Of a stretch of DNA of 64,000 bases, positions 8,143-16,529 are shown one piece after another. Source of the stretch: Pseudocalidococcus sp964653145 (lineage in GTDB: Bacteria > Cyanobacteriota > Cyanobacteriia > Thermosynechococcales > Thermosynechococcaceae); NCBI GenBank assembly GCA_964653145.1, contig CAZZCG010000018.1, forward strand, positions 10,498 to 74,497, written 5' to 3'. Under the pieces are notes generated by a model. That model did no database searches. It saw only the letters and a program-made list of their open reading frames with translations, and was not told the origin of the DNA. Positions within the stretch are counted from its first letter, which is position 1. Each line of letters begins with the position of its first letter. The position numbers and the translations under genes were made by a program.

Positions 8143-9333
8143 TTAAAGCTCACCCCTGAATGCTTTGTCCAAGATTGAGGGCAAAAGGGCATCAAGTTCG
8201 GCAGTGGTTTCGGCCTGGAGGCGTTTAAGGTTATCTATTTTGGCTTGGAGAGTGTCGAGGTAGGCAACAATACGTTTTTGTTCAGGAAGCGGCGGAACGA
8301 GAATGCGTATTTTTTTAAGGCGACCTGATGAAATTCCTTTTACAGTGGTTCCAGTTGCTTTTTCATAAATAATATCTCGAATTACTGGCGTTGTAAGAGC
8401 TTTTGCTAAAAAATTACCATCAATCAGATGTGGATAGCCTCGAAGTAATAAGACCCTTTGTGCAAGTGAAAATTTGCGGTTATCAGGCAATGGGGCAGCT
8501 TCACCTAATGGAGCCTCCATCGTAAAAATGACATCTCCAGTTTTTGGAATACCTCTGACCATATATTCTTTGTACACATCATCAGTAACAAATTTCGATG
8601 TATTCCAATCAATACAACCATTTTTAACATTTGCACTGGTTATATGAGGTATTCCATGTCCTGAAATGGGAGGAGTTCGCCCTCTATAATCAATTATTTT
8701 TTCACAAACTCTTTCAATTTCGATATAATCAAATTCTTGACCTTGAAATATACTCTTAGATGTATTTGCAATTAAAGTCTTTATCTCTTCAATACTCTGT
8801 TTATGCAGGCCCCGTGCCTCATTAATAGAAGCTACCAGGCCCTGTATCCGTGCCACAATCCGCTGTTGTTCTTCTAATGAAGGAAGTGGAATTTCAATCC
8901 TTAAGAATAAATCTTCCTTCAATCGAACTCTGTTAGTAGTCCCTTCACTAGCTAACTTGCAAGCTTCGATAAAAGCATTAGTTTTACTTAACCAACCAAG
9001 AAATGCTGGGAGTAGCTTAGTTTCAATACAGTCATACACAGGGAAGTCATTGGTGACAACTGCACCATCTAGAATCACCGGGACTATGCCAGAGGCTCCA
9101 TGACGTGCATCAATTCGGGATATTATGAACTGGTTCGGGTGTATGACTAGCATACGTTTAGCTGAGATTTCTGACCCGTTAACCGTTGTTCTTTCAACAA
9201 CACCCTGCCCCCACATACGGACAGTTACAAGTCTGTATAGTTTGTCTTCTTCGATTTCTATCCAATGATTTGACTTTTGTAATACTTCGACTAGAGGTAT
9301 TTTGTTAAAACCTATTTCTTCTTGCCAGGTCAT
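8143..9333 (-). CDS. hsdS: Type I restriction-modification specificity subunit HsdS
   Basis: DNA-recognition subunit (396 aa) of a type I restriction-modification complex. Two target-recognition domains are each followed by a conserved spacer helix: PLPSLEEQQRIVARIQ near residue 155, and PPLPEQKRIVAYLDTLQAKI near residue 345. The methionine-plus-ATGA junction overlaps hsdM by 4 bp. The variable domains determine the bipartite target, which cannot be read from the sequence alone. It is complete at both ends, so the system can be expected to be functional. Confidence 0.93.
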   Translation of the reverse strand: MTWQEEIGFNKIPLVEVLQKSNHWIEIEEDKLYRLVTVRMWGQGVVERTTVNGSEISAKRMLVIHPNQFIISRIDARHGASGIVPVILDGAVVTNDFPVYDCIETKLLPAFLGWLSKTNAFIEACKLASEGTTNRVRLKEDLFLRIEIPLPSLEEQQRIVARIQGLVASINEARGLHKQSIEEIKTLIANTSKSIFQGQEFDYIEIERVCEKIIDYRGRTPPISGHGIPHITSANVKNGCIDWNTSKFVTDDVYKEYMVRGIPKTGDVIFTMEAPLGEAAPLPDNRKFSLAQRVLLLRGYPHLIDGNFLAKALTTPVIRDIIYEKATGTTVKGISSGRLKKIRILVPPLPEQKRIVAYLDTLQAKIDNLKRLQAETTAELDALLPSILDKAFRGEL

Positions 9334-10907
9334 TTAACATCCTTAAGTTTGATCGCCGTTTTAATTTCACCTAAGATTTCAAGGATTCGCTGCTCCTTAG
9401 CCCAAATACTAGCAACCAACTCCTCTGGCGACTTGTGGGCTAACTCCTCCTGACCATTGGGGTTTTTAATGTCTAAATTGACTGAGACAACCGTATCCCC
9501 TTCATACTGCACCACATCCGCCGCTGACACCTTCCAGGCCTGGTCATTTTCGACTCGGTTATGCCACCAGGCCAAACAGTCTGCAAACTCTTCAAACTGC
9601 ATTGGCTTGGTTTTGGTGTAATTCTTACGTCCCTCGGGTAAGGGTTGCTCATAGTACCAAATGTCCTCAGTCGGGCCGGTGCGGTCAAAGAAGAGGATGT
9701 TGGTTGGAATCCCGGTGTAGGGCGCAAACACCCCATTCGGCAGGCGCACAATCGTATGTAAATTAAAGTCTTTCAACAGTTCCGCCTTAATTCGAGCGCA
9801 AACCCCATCCCCAAATAACGTCCCATTGGGAACCACCACCGCCGCCCGTCCTGCCTTACCCTGACTCTGTTCTGGTCGCTTCAATAACCGCATAATCAAC
9901 TGCAAAAACAACATGGCGGTTTCAGAGGTTTGTAAGTCCTTCGGGAACCCTTGCTTAATCGAGCTTTCTTCCTCACCCCCAAACGGCGGATTGGTCAAAA
10001 TCACGTCCACCCGGTCTTTGATGCCCAACTCCGTCAACTTCACTGCCAAAGAGTTGCCATACTCAATCTGTGGGCGTTCCAGGCCATGCAACACCAAGTT
10101 CATCTGGGCTAGTAAATAGGGCAGACTCTTCGCTTCTTGACCAAACAAAGAAAACCACTGCAATTGCTCCCGGTCTTCCGTTGTCTTCACCTGGGTTGCT
10201 AAATGCTCGTAAGCCTCAACCAAAAAGCCACCTGTACCACAGGCCGGGTCTAACACCGTTTCGCCCAAGCGGGGGTCTAAGGCTTGCACCATAAACTTAA
10301 CCACCGGTCTGGGCGTATAAAACTCACCGGAATCGCCCGCCGCATCGCGCATTTCCCGCAGCAGAGACTCATACAAGTGGCTCAGGGTATGGACTTCAGC
10401 CGAAGATGTGAAATTAATCGAGTTAATCTTGTCAATCACATCCCGGAGTAAATAGCCCGACTCCATCCGGTTCATTACACCCTGGAAGATGTTGGCGATG
10501 ATTTGCTGCTGCCCTTTGCCTTCAGCCGACTGCAAACTGCGTAAATAGGCGAATAGCCCCAATCCCCTTGTCCCATCTGGGCGAGTCGCTTCATCTTGGC
10601 TAATAAAGGCAATTAAGGCATCCCCAGAGATTACCCGTGGGTCAGTCCCCCAATCCCGCCACCGATAGGGAGCTTCAATAATCGGTTGATAGGGTTTACC
10701 GTCTAAGGCAGCTTCCCCCTCCCGCATCAGTTCCATATCGTCAAAAAACTTAAGGAACATAATCCACGTCAGCATCGGCAAACGGTCTAAATCCCCGTTC
10801 AGTCCCTTGTCCTTACGCATGATGTCACGGGTGGACTTGATAATTGCGCCCAACTGTTGACTGGTCGGCAGGGCTTGAACTTCAGACGTTTTACGAGTGC
10901 GGGGCAT
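9330..10907 (-). CDS. hsdM: Type I restriction-modification methyltransferase HsdM
   Basis: N6-adenine DNA methyltransferase subunit (525 aa). The HsdM N-terminal helical domain (residues 15-160) precedes the catalytic domain, with SAM-binding motif I DPACGTGGF (220-228) and catalytic motif IV NPPF (306-309, in LTNPPFGGEE). It protects host and transposon DNA and supplies the core of the HsdM2S methylase. It lies 18 bp downstream of hsdR and overlaps hsdS by 4 bp. It contains a perfect copy of the host-typical CCAGGCCTGG palindrome (9534-9543), a sign that this cargo is adapted to or derived from this lineage. Confidence 0.95.
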   Translation of the reverse strand: MPRTRKTSEVQALPTSQQLGAIIKSTRDIMRKDKGLNGDLDRLPMLTWIMFLKFFDDMELMREGEAALDGKPYQPIIEAPYRWRDWGTDPRVISGDALIAFISQDEATRPDGTRGLGLFAYLRSLQSAEGKGQQQIIANIFQGVMNRMESGYLLRDVIDKINSINFTSSAEVHTLSHLYESLLREMRDAAGDSGEFYTPRPVVKFMVQALDPRLGETVLDPACGTGGFLVEAYEHLATQVKTTEDREQLQWFSLFGQEAKSLPYLLAQMNLVLHGLERPQIEYGNSLAVKLTELGIKDRVDVILTNPPFGGEEESSIKQGFPKDLQTSETAMLFLQLIMRLLKRPEQSQGKAGRAAVVVPNGTLFGDGVCARIKAELLKDFNLHTIVRLPNGVFAPYTGIPTNILFFDRTGPTEDIWYYEQPLPEGRKNYTKTKPMQFEEFADCLAWWHNRVENDQAWKVSAADVVQYEGDTVVSVNLDIKNPNGQEELAHKSPEELVASIWAKEQRILEILGEIKTAIKLKDVK

Positions 10908-10925
10908 ACCTTAACCTAAATTTTT

Positions 10926-13295
10926 CTATGCGGCATATAAATTGGCTTGCAATTGCTCAAAAGCGGCCCTAAGTTGCTCGGCTCCATGAAACAACTGGAT
11001 GATTTCACCCACATTCCCTCGGTTAGAGATAGGTGGAATCTTAAGCGCATCGGGAATTTTCAACTCGGTTAAACCATGCTCGGTATATTTATCCAATAGC
11101 TCACTTAAAATCGCTTGGGCTTCCGGGCCATACTGCTCAAAGAAGTCAGGTCGGTTGCGCCGTAAGCGTTCTGCCCGTTCCCGCCGGGTCAATAGGGGGG
11201 CATTAAAGGCGACATGACAGAGCAAATCAAAGGGGTCAGCGTCCGGTTGCTTCAGCGTTGCAGCCAAGGCCGGTAGGTCAATCCCCCGCTCCTCAAGCTG
11301 AGTTATTAACCACTCCCGCTGACTGGCATCTTGCCACGTTTGCCGCACCGCATCCACATCCCGATAAATCCGCCGGACTTGGTCGCCACTGTAGTCTTCA
11401 TAAGTGACACAGCGTAATTGGTTCCCGCTGGCATCGAGTTCATAGACCAATTCATGGACTACTGTAACGACACCACCATCCACATAAAACTTACGGGGTT
11501 CATCCGGGTCTGGCGGTGGATTAATAACCGGCCCAGGGTTAGGAACATCTATTGCGTCAGGTTCAGGCTCCACTTCCGGCTGAATGACCTCGGTTTCCGT
11601 CTCTTGGCCCTCATCATCAATCGCTATCGTGTCTAGGAATGTGGGGTCGCCATCAAAGTCCGGGTCAGCAAATTGGCGGGTAGCCGAGCCAGTGTAGTCC
11701 AAGATGTTGAAAAAGAGCTTGCCATAGTCATCCCGTACCCGTGTCCCCCGCCCAATAATCTGCTTAAACTCGGCTTGAGAGTTGACTATTCGGACAATCG
11801 CAATGTTTTTAGTGGTTGGGGCATCAACGCCAGTAGTTAAAAGCTGCGAGGTGGTGAGGATGACCGGACACAGGGTTTCAACGTCCTTAAACTCATCCAA
11901 GTGCCGCCGTCCAACCCCCTTTTCATCACTCGTCACCCGGCAGACATAATTGGGGTATCGCCTGACTAAATCTGCATTCAGGTTATTCAGGGCCTGGCGC
12001 ATCTCTTGGGCGTGCTCTTGATCAACACAAAAGACGATAGTTTTGGCAAAGCGGTTGGTTTTCTTGAGGAACTCGGTCAAATGCTTGGCAATTGTTTCCG
12101 TCCGCGAGCGCAGAGCCACAACCCTTTCAAAGTCTCTGGTTTGGTACTCCTCATCAGGGATTTCACGTCCATAGCGGTCTAACTCTCCCGGTGTTGGTCG
12201 CCACCCCGCCGCATCAGCACTGGTCACAACCCGATGGACACGGTAGGGAGCCAAAAAGCCATCATCAATCCCTTGGCGCAAGGAGTAGGTATAGAGCGGG
12301 TTACCAAAATACTCGTAGGTATCTCTAGACTCATCCCGCAGTGGGGTTGCCGTCATGCCCAGTTGAGCCGCAGGTTGGAAATAGCTCAAAATACTGCGCC
12401 AAGTGCTATCTTCCCTGGCCGACCCCCGATGGCACTCATCCACAATAATCAGGTCAAAGAAGTCAGGCGGAAACTCACGGTACAGGCCTGGGCGGCGTTC
12501 ATCTTCGGCAATGGCCTGGTAGATGGCAAAGTAAATGTCCCGGCTTTGGACAATTTGCCCGTTTTGAATTTTATAAATGGCATCGCCAAAGGGGGCAAAA
12601 TCCCGGTTCATCGGGTCATCTACCAAGATGTTGCGGTCGGCTAGGTACAAGATTTTCGGATGCCGAGGCTTTCCCTCTAAATTCCACTGGCAAAACCATA
12701 GCTTCCAACAAATCTGAAATGCCGTTGTCGTCTTACCCGTTCCCGTGGCCATCGTCAGCAAGACTCGGTTCTGTCCACTGATTAGGGCTTGAACCGTCCG
12801 GTTAATGGCAATTTCCTGGTAGTAGCGAGGTTGTTTGCCTCCTTGGTAGTTAAGAGGTGTGAGGAGTTTTGCTACCTGCTCTGCCGTTAAGCCCTCATTA
12901 CGGCAATACCTAGCCCAAAGCACCTCGGGCGTTGGAAAAGCCGTTAAATTCGTCTCCAGGCCTGTGGTGTAGTCAAACTCAATAATGTCCTTACCATTGG
13001 TTGCATAGGCAAACTTTAACCCCAAAATTTCCGCATACTCTTTGGCTTGTTGTATCCCATCTGAAGCCGACTTGTAGTTCGCCTTCGCCTCAACCACTGC
13101 AATGGCAAAGTCCCGACGGTATCGGAGTAAATAATCTGCCCGCTTGGGTTGGCCCCGCTTTACCGTTGTCCCATAGGGCAGTATGCGTCCGTCTGTAAAG
13201 GTGCGTTGCTCGGTAATCGAATACGGTTGCGTCGTCCAACCTGCCGCTTGCAGCAAGGGTAAAACGTACTCTCGGCAAGTATCCGCTTCGTTCAT
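10926..13295 (-). CDS. hsdR: Type I restriction endonuclease subunit HsdR
   Basis: Translocating restriction subunit. From the ATG at 13295 it is 789 aa, and it begins 7 bp after the cvkR stop; a longer reading inside cvkR is unlikely. An N-terminal PD-(D/E)xK nuclease region (RADYLLRYR...AVVEAKANY) precedes the SF2 helicase motor with Walker A ATGTGKTT, the DEAD-like box DECHRG, a TATPLRDES motif III region and motif VI QIIGRGTRVR. A C-terminal domain binds HsdM/S. With hsdM and hsdS it forms a complete anti-phage restriction module carried as CAST cargo. Confidence 0.94.
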   Translation of the reverse strand: MNEADTCREYVLPLLQAAGWTTQPYSITEQRTFTDGRILPYGTTVKRGQPKRADYLLRYRRDFAIAVVEAKANYKSASDGIQQAKEYAEILGLKFAYATNGKDIIEFDYTTGLETNLTAFPTPEVLWARYCRNEGLTAEQVAKLLTPLNYQGGKQPRYYQEIAINRTVQALISGQNRVLLTMATGTGKTTTAFQICWKLWFCQWNLEGKPRHPKILYLADRNILVDDPMNRDFAPFGDAIYKIQNGQIVQSRDIYFAIYQAIAEDERRPGLYREFPPDFFDLIIVDECHRGSAREDSTWRSILSYFQPAAQLGMTATPLRDESRDTYEYFGNPLYTYSLRQGIDDGFLAPYRVHRVVTSADAAGWRPTPGELDRYGREIPDEEYQTRDFERVVALRSRTETIAKHLTEFLKKTNRFAKTIVFCVDQEHAQEMRQALNNLNADLVRRYPNYVCRVTSDEKGVGRRHLDEFKDVETLCPVILTTSQLLTTGVDAPTTKNIAIVRIVNSQAEFKQIIGRGTRVRDDYGKLFFNILDYTGSATRQFADPDFDGDPTFLDTIAIDDEGQETETEVIQPEVEPEPDAIDVPNPGPVINPPPDPDEPRKFYVDGGVVTVVHELVYELDASGNQLRCVTYEDYSGDQVRRIYRDVDAVRQTWQDASQREWLITQLEERGIDLPALAATLKQPDADPFDLLCHVAFNAPLLTRRERAERLRRNRPDFFEQYGPEAQAILSELLDKYTEHGLTELKIPDALKIPPISNRGNVGEIIQLFHGAEQLRAAFEQLQANLYAA

Positions 13296-13302
13296 GACAT
13301 AC

Positions 13303-13797
13303 TTACTCGGCCTGGGAGTCTTTAGATAGGTTATCGTTTTTCTTCGATTTTGACTTATTATCCTTGACCTTTTTGATCCCTGTTTCAATCTGCTGGTTTA
13401 ACAAATCAAGACTCAGACAGAACATAGAAGCGAGACCTGCTTCAAACTCCCCCCCAATTATGGCTTTGTCGAATTTAATTAGCTCATACTCCTTCTTCTC
13501 TGAACTCCACTTGCCTAAATACCGGGTTTCATTCTCAGGCGAGTCATGTTGTGGGTCTTGCCCCTTGAGTTCCTTGAGTAGCCTCTTAGCAGCCTGAAAA
13601 CTGTACTTTCGCTCAAGTAGATGATGGACAACAGCTAACTGAGTCAAGTTTTTACGGTCGTAGTAAACACTATGACCTGTCCCTGTCGCATCTACCCGAG
13701 GCATAACCAGGCCCTTATTACGCCAGTGCTGAACTTGACGTAGCGAGCACCCAATGACATCAGCGGCTTCTTGACTGGTAAAAAACAGTTCTTCCAC
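13303..13797 (-). CDS. cvkR: MerR-type regulator of the V-K CAST (CvkR-like)
   Basis: A 164-aa MerR-family DNA-binding protein. An N-terminal winged helix-turn-helix is clear (FFTSQEAADVIGCSLRQ, then HWRNKGLVMP, residues 5-34), followed by a helical effector/dimer region and a lysine-rich tail. A MerR-type repressor next to and divergent from cas12k is known in V-K CASTs as CvkR. The start is a GTG at 13797, 105 bp from the cas12k ATG. Here cvkR also heads the cargo operon: hsdR begins 7 bp after its stop, so the regulator and the restriction genes probably share a transcript. Confidence 0.88.
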   Translation of the reverse strand: MEELFFTSQEAADVIGCSLRQVQHWRNKGLVMPRVDATGTGHSVYYDRKNLTQLAVVHHLLERKYSFQAAKRLLKELKGQDPQHDSPENETRYLGKWSSEKKEYELIKFDKAIIGGEFEAGLASMFCLSLDLLNQQIETGIKKVKDNKSKSKKNDNLSKDSQAE

Positions 13798-13870
13798 GGC
13801 TAAACGGCAATGCTGTCTTAGAAAAGCTTAGTGCCACAATTCTACAAGAATCCATACAAAGTTACTCTTT

Positions 13871-13890
13871 GTCTATAAAACATATATGTT
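13871..13890 (+). promoter_or_regulatory. cas12k promoter -10 and palindromic operator
   Basis: GTCTATAAA (-10-like TATAAA at 13874-13879) runs into the perfect 12-bp palindrome AACATATATGTT (13879-13890), which ends 12 bp before the cas12k ATG. The same GTCTATAA plus ACATATATGT block precedes tnsB. A dimeric repressor such as CvkR bound here would occlude the -10/+1 region. Confidence 0.65.
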
Positions 13891-13902
13891 ATTATTGGAT
13901 GT

Positions 13903-15732
13903 ATGAGTATAGTCACCATTCAATGTCGTTTATTAGCTAGTGAGCGAGTCCGTCAGTCGCTTTGGGCTTTGACGGCGGAGGTCTATACGCCTTTTGTCAA
14001 CAAACTTTTGACAACCTTGGTAACCCATGAGGATACGAAACAATGGCAAGCAGCCGGTCGGATTCCTCGAACAGCCTTAAAAAGCGTGGTGGCACAAGTT
14101 AAGCAACAGCCACAGTTTTCACACCTTGGTTCTTACTGGGTAGCGTCAGCACAGGCTGAGGTGGGGCAAATCTATGAATCATGGTTGATTGGTCGCAGGC
14201 AAGCGCGACAACGACTTGCGGGGAAAAAGCTTTATTTGTCGATGCTCAAGTCTGATGATGATTTAGCTGAAGAATGTGGACTGACGATTCAAGAGTTACA
14301 GGCTCAAGCTCAAGCAATGTTGGATCATCCTCCAAAAGATTGGTTTGAGTCCTACCAGGAAGTGCAAGCCAAACAAGACATTCTTAGCTCCTCGGTAATT
14401 GCCTACATCATTAAGCATGGAAAGCGAATTCCAACTAGAGCAGAAGATTCCAAAAGGCTAGAGCTAAAACGGCGCAGGATTGAAATTCAGGTTGAGCGTT
14501 TGTCGGTTCAGCTTGATAGCAGATTTCCCCAAGGTCGGGATTTAACCGGGATAAACCAGAATGCTGCCCTTGATGTAGTTAACCAGGAGTGGTTTGAAGA
14601 TGAGGCTGACTTCAGACAGTGGCAAGCCCAAATTACAGCCGAACCGGACTCTCTACCATTTCCCGTTTCCTACGCCACCAATGGTAATATCCACTGGTCA
14701 AAGAACAATAAGGGACGGATTACTGTAGAGTTTGCTGGAATTAGAGGGTTAACGTTTGAAGTCCGTTGTGACCAACGGCAACTGCCTTGGTTTGAACGCT
14801 TTTTGCACGACCAAACCATCTTCAAATCCAGTAAAGGCAGCCATTCCGAAGGGTTATTTACCCTTCGCTCCGTACAACTCCTTTGGAAACCAGGCATAGG
14901 AAAGGGAACTCCCTGGGAGGCGAACTATCTGTATCTACACTGTGCTGTTGACACTGCTCTGTGGTCAGACGAAGGAACCCAAGTTGTTCGCTCTCGCAAA
15001 CTCGAAACGGCTAAAAGAACAATCCAGAATTTACACGACAAAGAAGAGTTATCAAAAAGTCAAGCAGGTTTCCTCAAGCGGCAACAATCTTTGCAGGCCA
15101 AGCTAGATGGTAATTTCCCCCGCCCTAGCCACCCCATCTACGAAGGCAAGCCTGAGTTAGTGGTTGGGGTAATTTTTAATGACCACCACCAACCTGCCGT
15201 GGCTCTGATTAACTTGACACAGCCAGGAGTCATTACTTGTCGCTCACTAAAACAATTGCTTGGGGATGACTATGGCCTGGTTAACCGCCTCAGGTACACA
15301 AAAAAGCAAGAGAGGCATATTCACAAAATTCAGCAACAGAAGGGAGCCACAGCATTTCCTCGGAGTTCCAATCTCGCGACGCATGTTGAGCGTTTAGTTG
15401 CGAAGGCGATTGTAAACTTTGCTCAAGAGTATTTAGCTTGTAGTGTAATCCTCCCAAAAGTGTCAAATATGAGAGAGGTTATCCAAGCGCAGGTGCAGGC
15501 AAGGGCAGAGCAAAGCATTCCTGGCTGCAAGGAAGCACAAAAACGTTACCTCAAGGAATATCGGATTAATGCCCACCGCTGGAGCTACAACCGCTTGCTC
15601 AGTTGCATTCGCAATCAAGCTCTTAAGCGAAATTTGCGGGTTGAAGAAGGCTGGCAAGGTCGCGAACAGACCCTCAAGGAGCAAGCTTTAGGGTTAGTCA
15701 TGAGTGCTTACCATTTACGGTCTCCACCCTAG
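13903..15732 (+). CDS. cas12k: CRISPR effector Cas12k (type V-K, nuclease-inactive)
   Basis: RNA-guided DNA-binding protein that marks the target for Tn7-like insertion without cutting it. At 609 aa it is close to known Cas12k proteins (about 640). The C-terminal half has a RuvC-like fold in which the first catalytic strand reads VVGVIFNDHHQPAVALIN; active RuvC enzymes carry an aspartate at the Asn position, consistent with loss of cleavage. Arg/Lys-rich stretches (LKRRRIEIQ, IGRRQARQRLAGKK) fit RNA binding. It is divergent from cvkR and followed directly by its tracrRNA gene and CRISPR array. Confidence 0.95.
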   Translation: MSIVTIQCRLLASERVRQSLWALTAEVYTPFVNKLLTTLVTHEDTKQWQAAGRIPRTALKSVVAQVKQQPQFSHLGSYWVASAQAEVGQIYESWLIGRRQARQRLAGKKLYLSMLKSDDDLAEECGLTIQELQAQAQAMLDHPPKDWFESYQEVQAKQDILSSSVIAYIIKHGKRIPTRAEDSKRLELKRRRIEIQVERLSVQLDSRFPQGRDLTGINQNAALDVVNQEWFEDEADFRQWQAQITAEPDSLPFPVSYATNGNIHWSKNNKGRITVEFAGIRGLTFEVRCDQRQLPWFERFLHDQTIFKSSKGSHSEGLFTLRSVQLLWKPGIGKGTPWEANYLYLHCAVDTALWSDEGTQVVRSRKLETAKRTIQNLHDKEELSKSQAGFLKRQQSLQAKLDGNFPRPSHPIYEGKPELVVGVIFNDHHQPAVALINLTQPGVITCRSLKQLLGDDYGLVNRLRYTKKQERHIHKIQQQKGATAFPRSSNLATHVERLVAKAIVNFAQEYLACSVILPKVSNMREVIQAQVQARAEQSIPGCKEAQKRYLKEYRINAHRWSYNRLLSCIRNQALKRNLRVEEGWQGREQTLKEQALGLVMSAYHLRSPP

Positions 15733-15782
15733 AGATGTTTGTGTCCCTTTTATTCTCTGCCGAACCTTGAAAACTGAATCAC

Positions 15783-15995
15783 TCGCGCCGCAGTTGATGC
15801 TCTTTGAGCCAATGAGCTGCGAAAAATATGGGGTCGTTTAGCCGTCGGTAAGCGGTGGTGCTTTCTGCCCCTGGTAACTGTCCAACCCGAAGCTGCCGTC
15901 ATTTTGGCGGGAATTAGGTGCGCGCCCAGCAAGAGGTTACGGGTTTACCGGAGTGATGGTTACTGAATCACCCCCGACCAAGGGGGAACCCACCC
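15783..15995 (+). ncRNA. V-K CAST tracrRNA
   Basis: Position directly after cas12k and blocks recalling the known Scytonema CAST tracrRNA identify it: GCGCCGCAGTTGATGC near the 5' end, CTTTCTGCCCCTGGTAACTG, TAGGTGCGCGCCCAGCAA, and the 3' hairpin CCCCC-GACCAA-GGGGG (15971-15986). The hairpin is followed by the anti-repeat AACCCACC (15987-15994). The anti-repeat pairs over six bases with TGGGTT of the homing-guide repeat at 16413-16418, but with only six of eight positions (two internal mismatches) of the array repeat. Ends are approximate, judged by similarity recalled from memory. Confidence 0.85.
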
Positions 15996-16094
15996 TGAAT
16001 GGGGTTTCAATTTTGATGAATTGTAAACTTTGTAAAGTTGACTCTCGCAAATCCTGGTTACAAGCCTTTACTGGTAAGGCTTACAAAAGCTAGG

Positions 16095-16350
16095 GTTCCA
16101 GTCAGCCTTATTCTTTAGGGTCGGCTGAAAGAATCTAGTTCGGACATTAGCTCAAACTGAGGAAGCCAGGTTCCAGTCAGCCTTATTCTTTAGGGTCGGC
16201 TGAAAGTTGCAAGCGTCTATGACACCGACAGGCGGAACTTCAGCGTTCCAGTCAGCCTTATTCTTTTGGGTCGGCTGAAAGTACGGACTGCAACACTTGT
16301 TTAGATAGTGCAAGTACTGTTCCAGTCAGCCTTATTCTTTAGGGTCGGCT
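16095..16350 (+). CRISPR. CRISPR array of the CAST, 4 repeats and 3 spacers
   Basis: Repeats of 37 nt start GTTCCAGTCAGCC and end GGTCGGCTGAAAG. They lie at 16095-16131, 16170-16206, 16245-16281 (one base changed, TTTTGGG for TTTAGGG) and a truncated terminal copy at 16319-16350 that ends at GGCT. Spacers are 38, 38 and 37 nt (16132-16169, 16207-16244, 16282-16318). No adaptation genes are present, as usual for CASTs. Within each repeat TCAGCC (nt 8-13) and GGCTGA (nt 29-34) can form a 6-bp stem. The spacer targets are not in this window as far as I can see. Confidence 0.95.
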
Positions 16351-16412
16351 CACCAAAACAAATCGGTAGCTTGAGCGTTAAAGGCCTCTTAACCATTCTG
16401 GGCTGATGAATA

Positions 16413-16440
16413 TGGGTTGAAAGGAGTCTCGCCATTCGCA
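16413..16440 (+). ncRNA. Delocalised homing crRNA targeting tRNA-Leu(GAG)
   Basis: A truncated repeat TGGGTTGAAAG (16413-16423) outside the array is followed by a 17-nt spacer GAGTCTCGCCATTCGCA (16424-16440). The spacer matches the 3' terminus of the adjacent tRNA-Leu gene (minus strand, 16594-16578) at 16 of 17 positions; spacer position 13 is T where the tRNA has C. The target is preceded by GTTC of the T-loop, giving a GTN-type PAM one base away. V-K CASTs are known to use such truncated repeat-spacer units to home to tRNA genes. Confidence 0.93.
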
Positions 16441-16464
16441 GCACTAGAGCAGTATCAGTGATTA

Positions 16465-16529
16465 GACGACAGACTTTTGTTAAGACGACACTAATTTGTT
16501 AACGATGTCAAATAATTCGTTAATGTACA
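16465..16529 (-). repeat. CAST right end with three candidate TnsB-binding sites
   Basis: Read inward on the minus strand, the end starts TGTACATTAACG. It contains the terminal site (16507-16524), then GTTAACAAATTAGTGTCGTC (16484-16503), directly abutted by TTAACAAAAGTCTGTCGTC (16465-16483). The last is nearly identical to the second site of the left end. The tighter packing of sites here than on the left gives the asymmetry expected of Tn7-like ends. Confidence 0.87.

Larger units (their letters stand above)
4161..16529 (+). mobile_element. Type V-K CRISPR-associated transposon (CAST), complete
   Basis: A 12,369-bp Tn7-like element bounded by TGTACA at 4161-4166 and its inverted copy at 16524-16529. 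The outermost 23 bp of the two ends are identical in inverted orientation, and further TnsB-type sites of the form TTAAC-A/G-A...TGTC lie inside each end. It encodes TnsB, TnsC, TniQ and Cas12k plus a tracrRNA, a CRISPR array and a homing guide, the full set known for V-K CASTs. TnsA is absent, as in the family, so replicative cointegrate formation is expected. The cargo is a type I restriction-modification operon and a GIY-YIG gene. The insertion lies just 3' of tRNA-Leu(GAG). The flanking 5-mers are GCAGT and AGTAG, so no clean target duplication is present. Confidence 0.95.

Noticed and set aside
13296..13388. Longer N-terminus of HsdR
   Set aside because: The extra 31 residues overlap cvkR and do not resemble the family; the ATG at 13295 fits the 7-bp operon gap.
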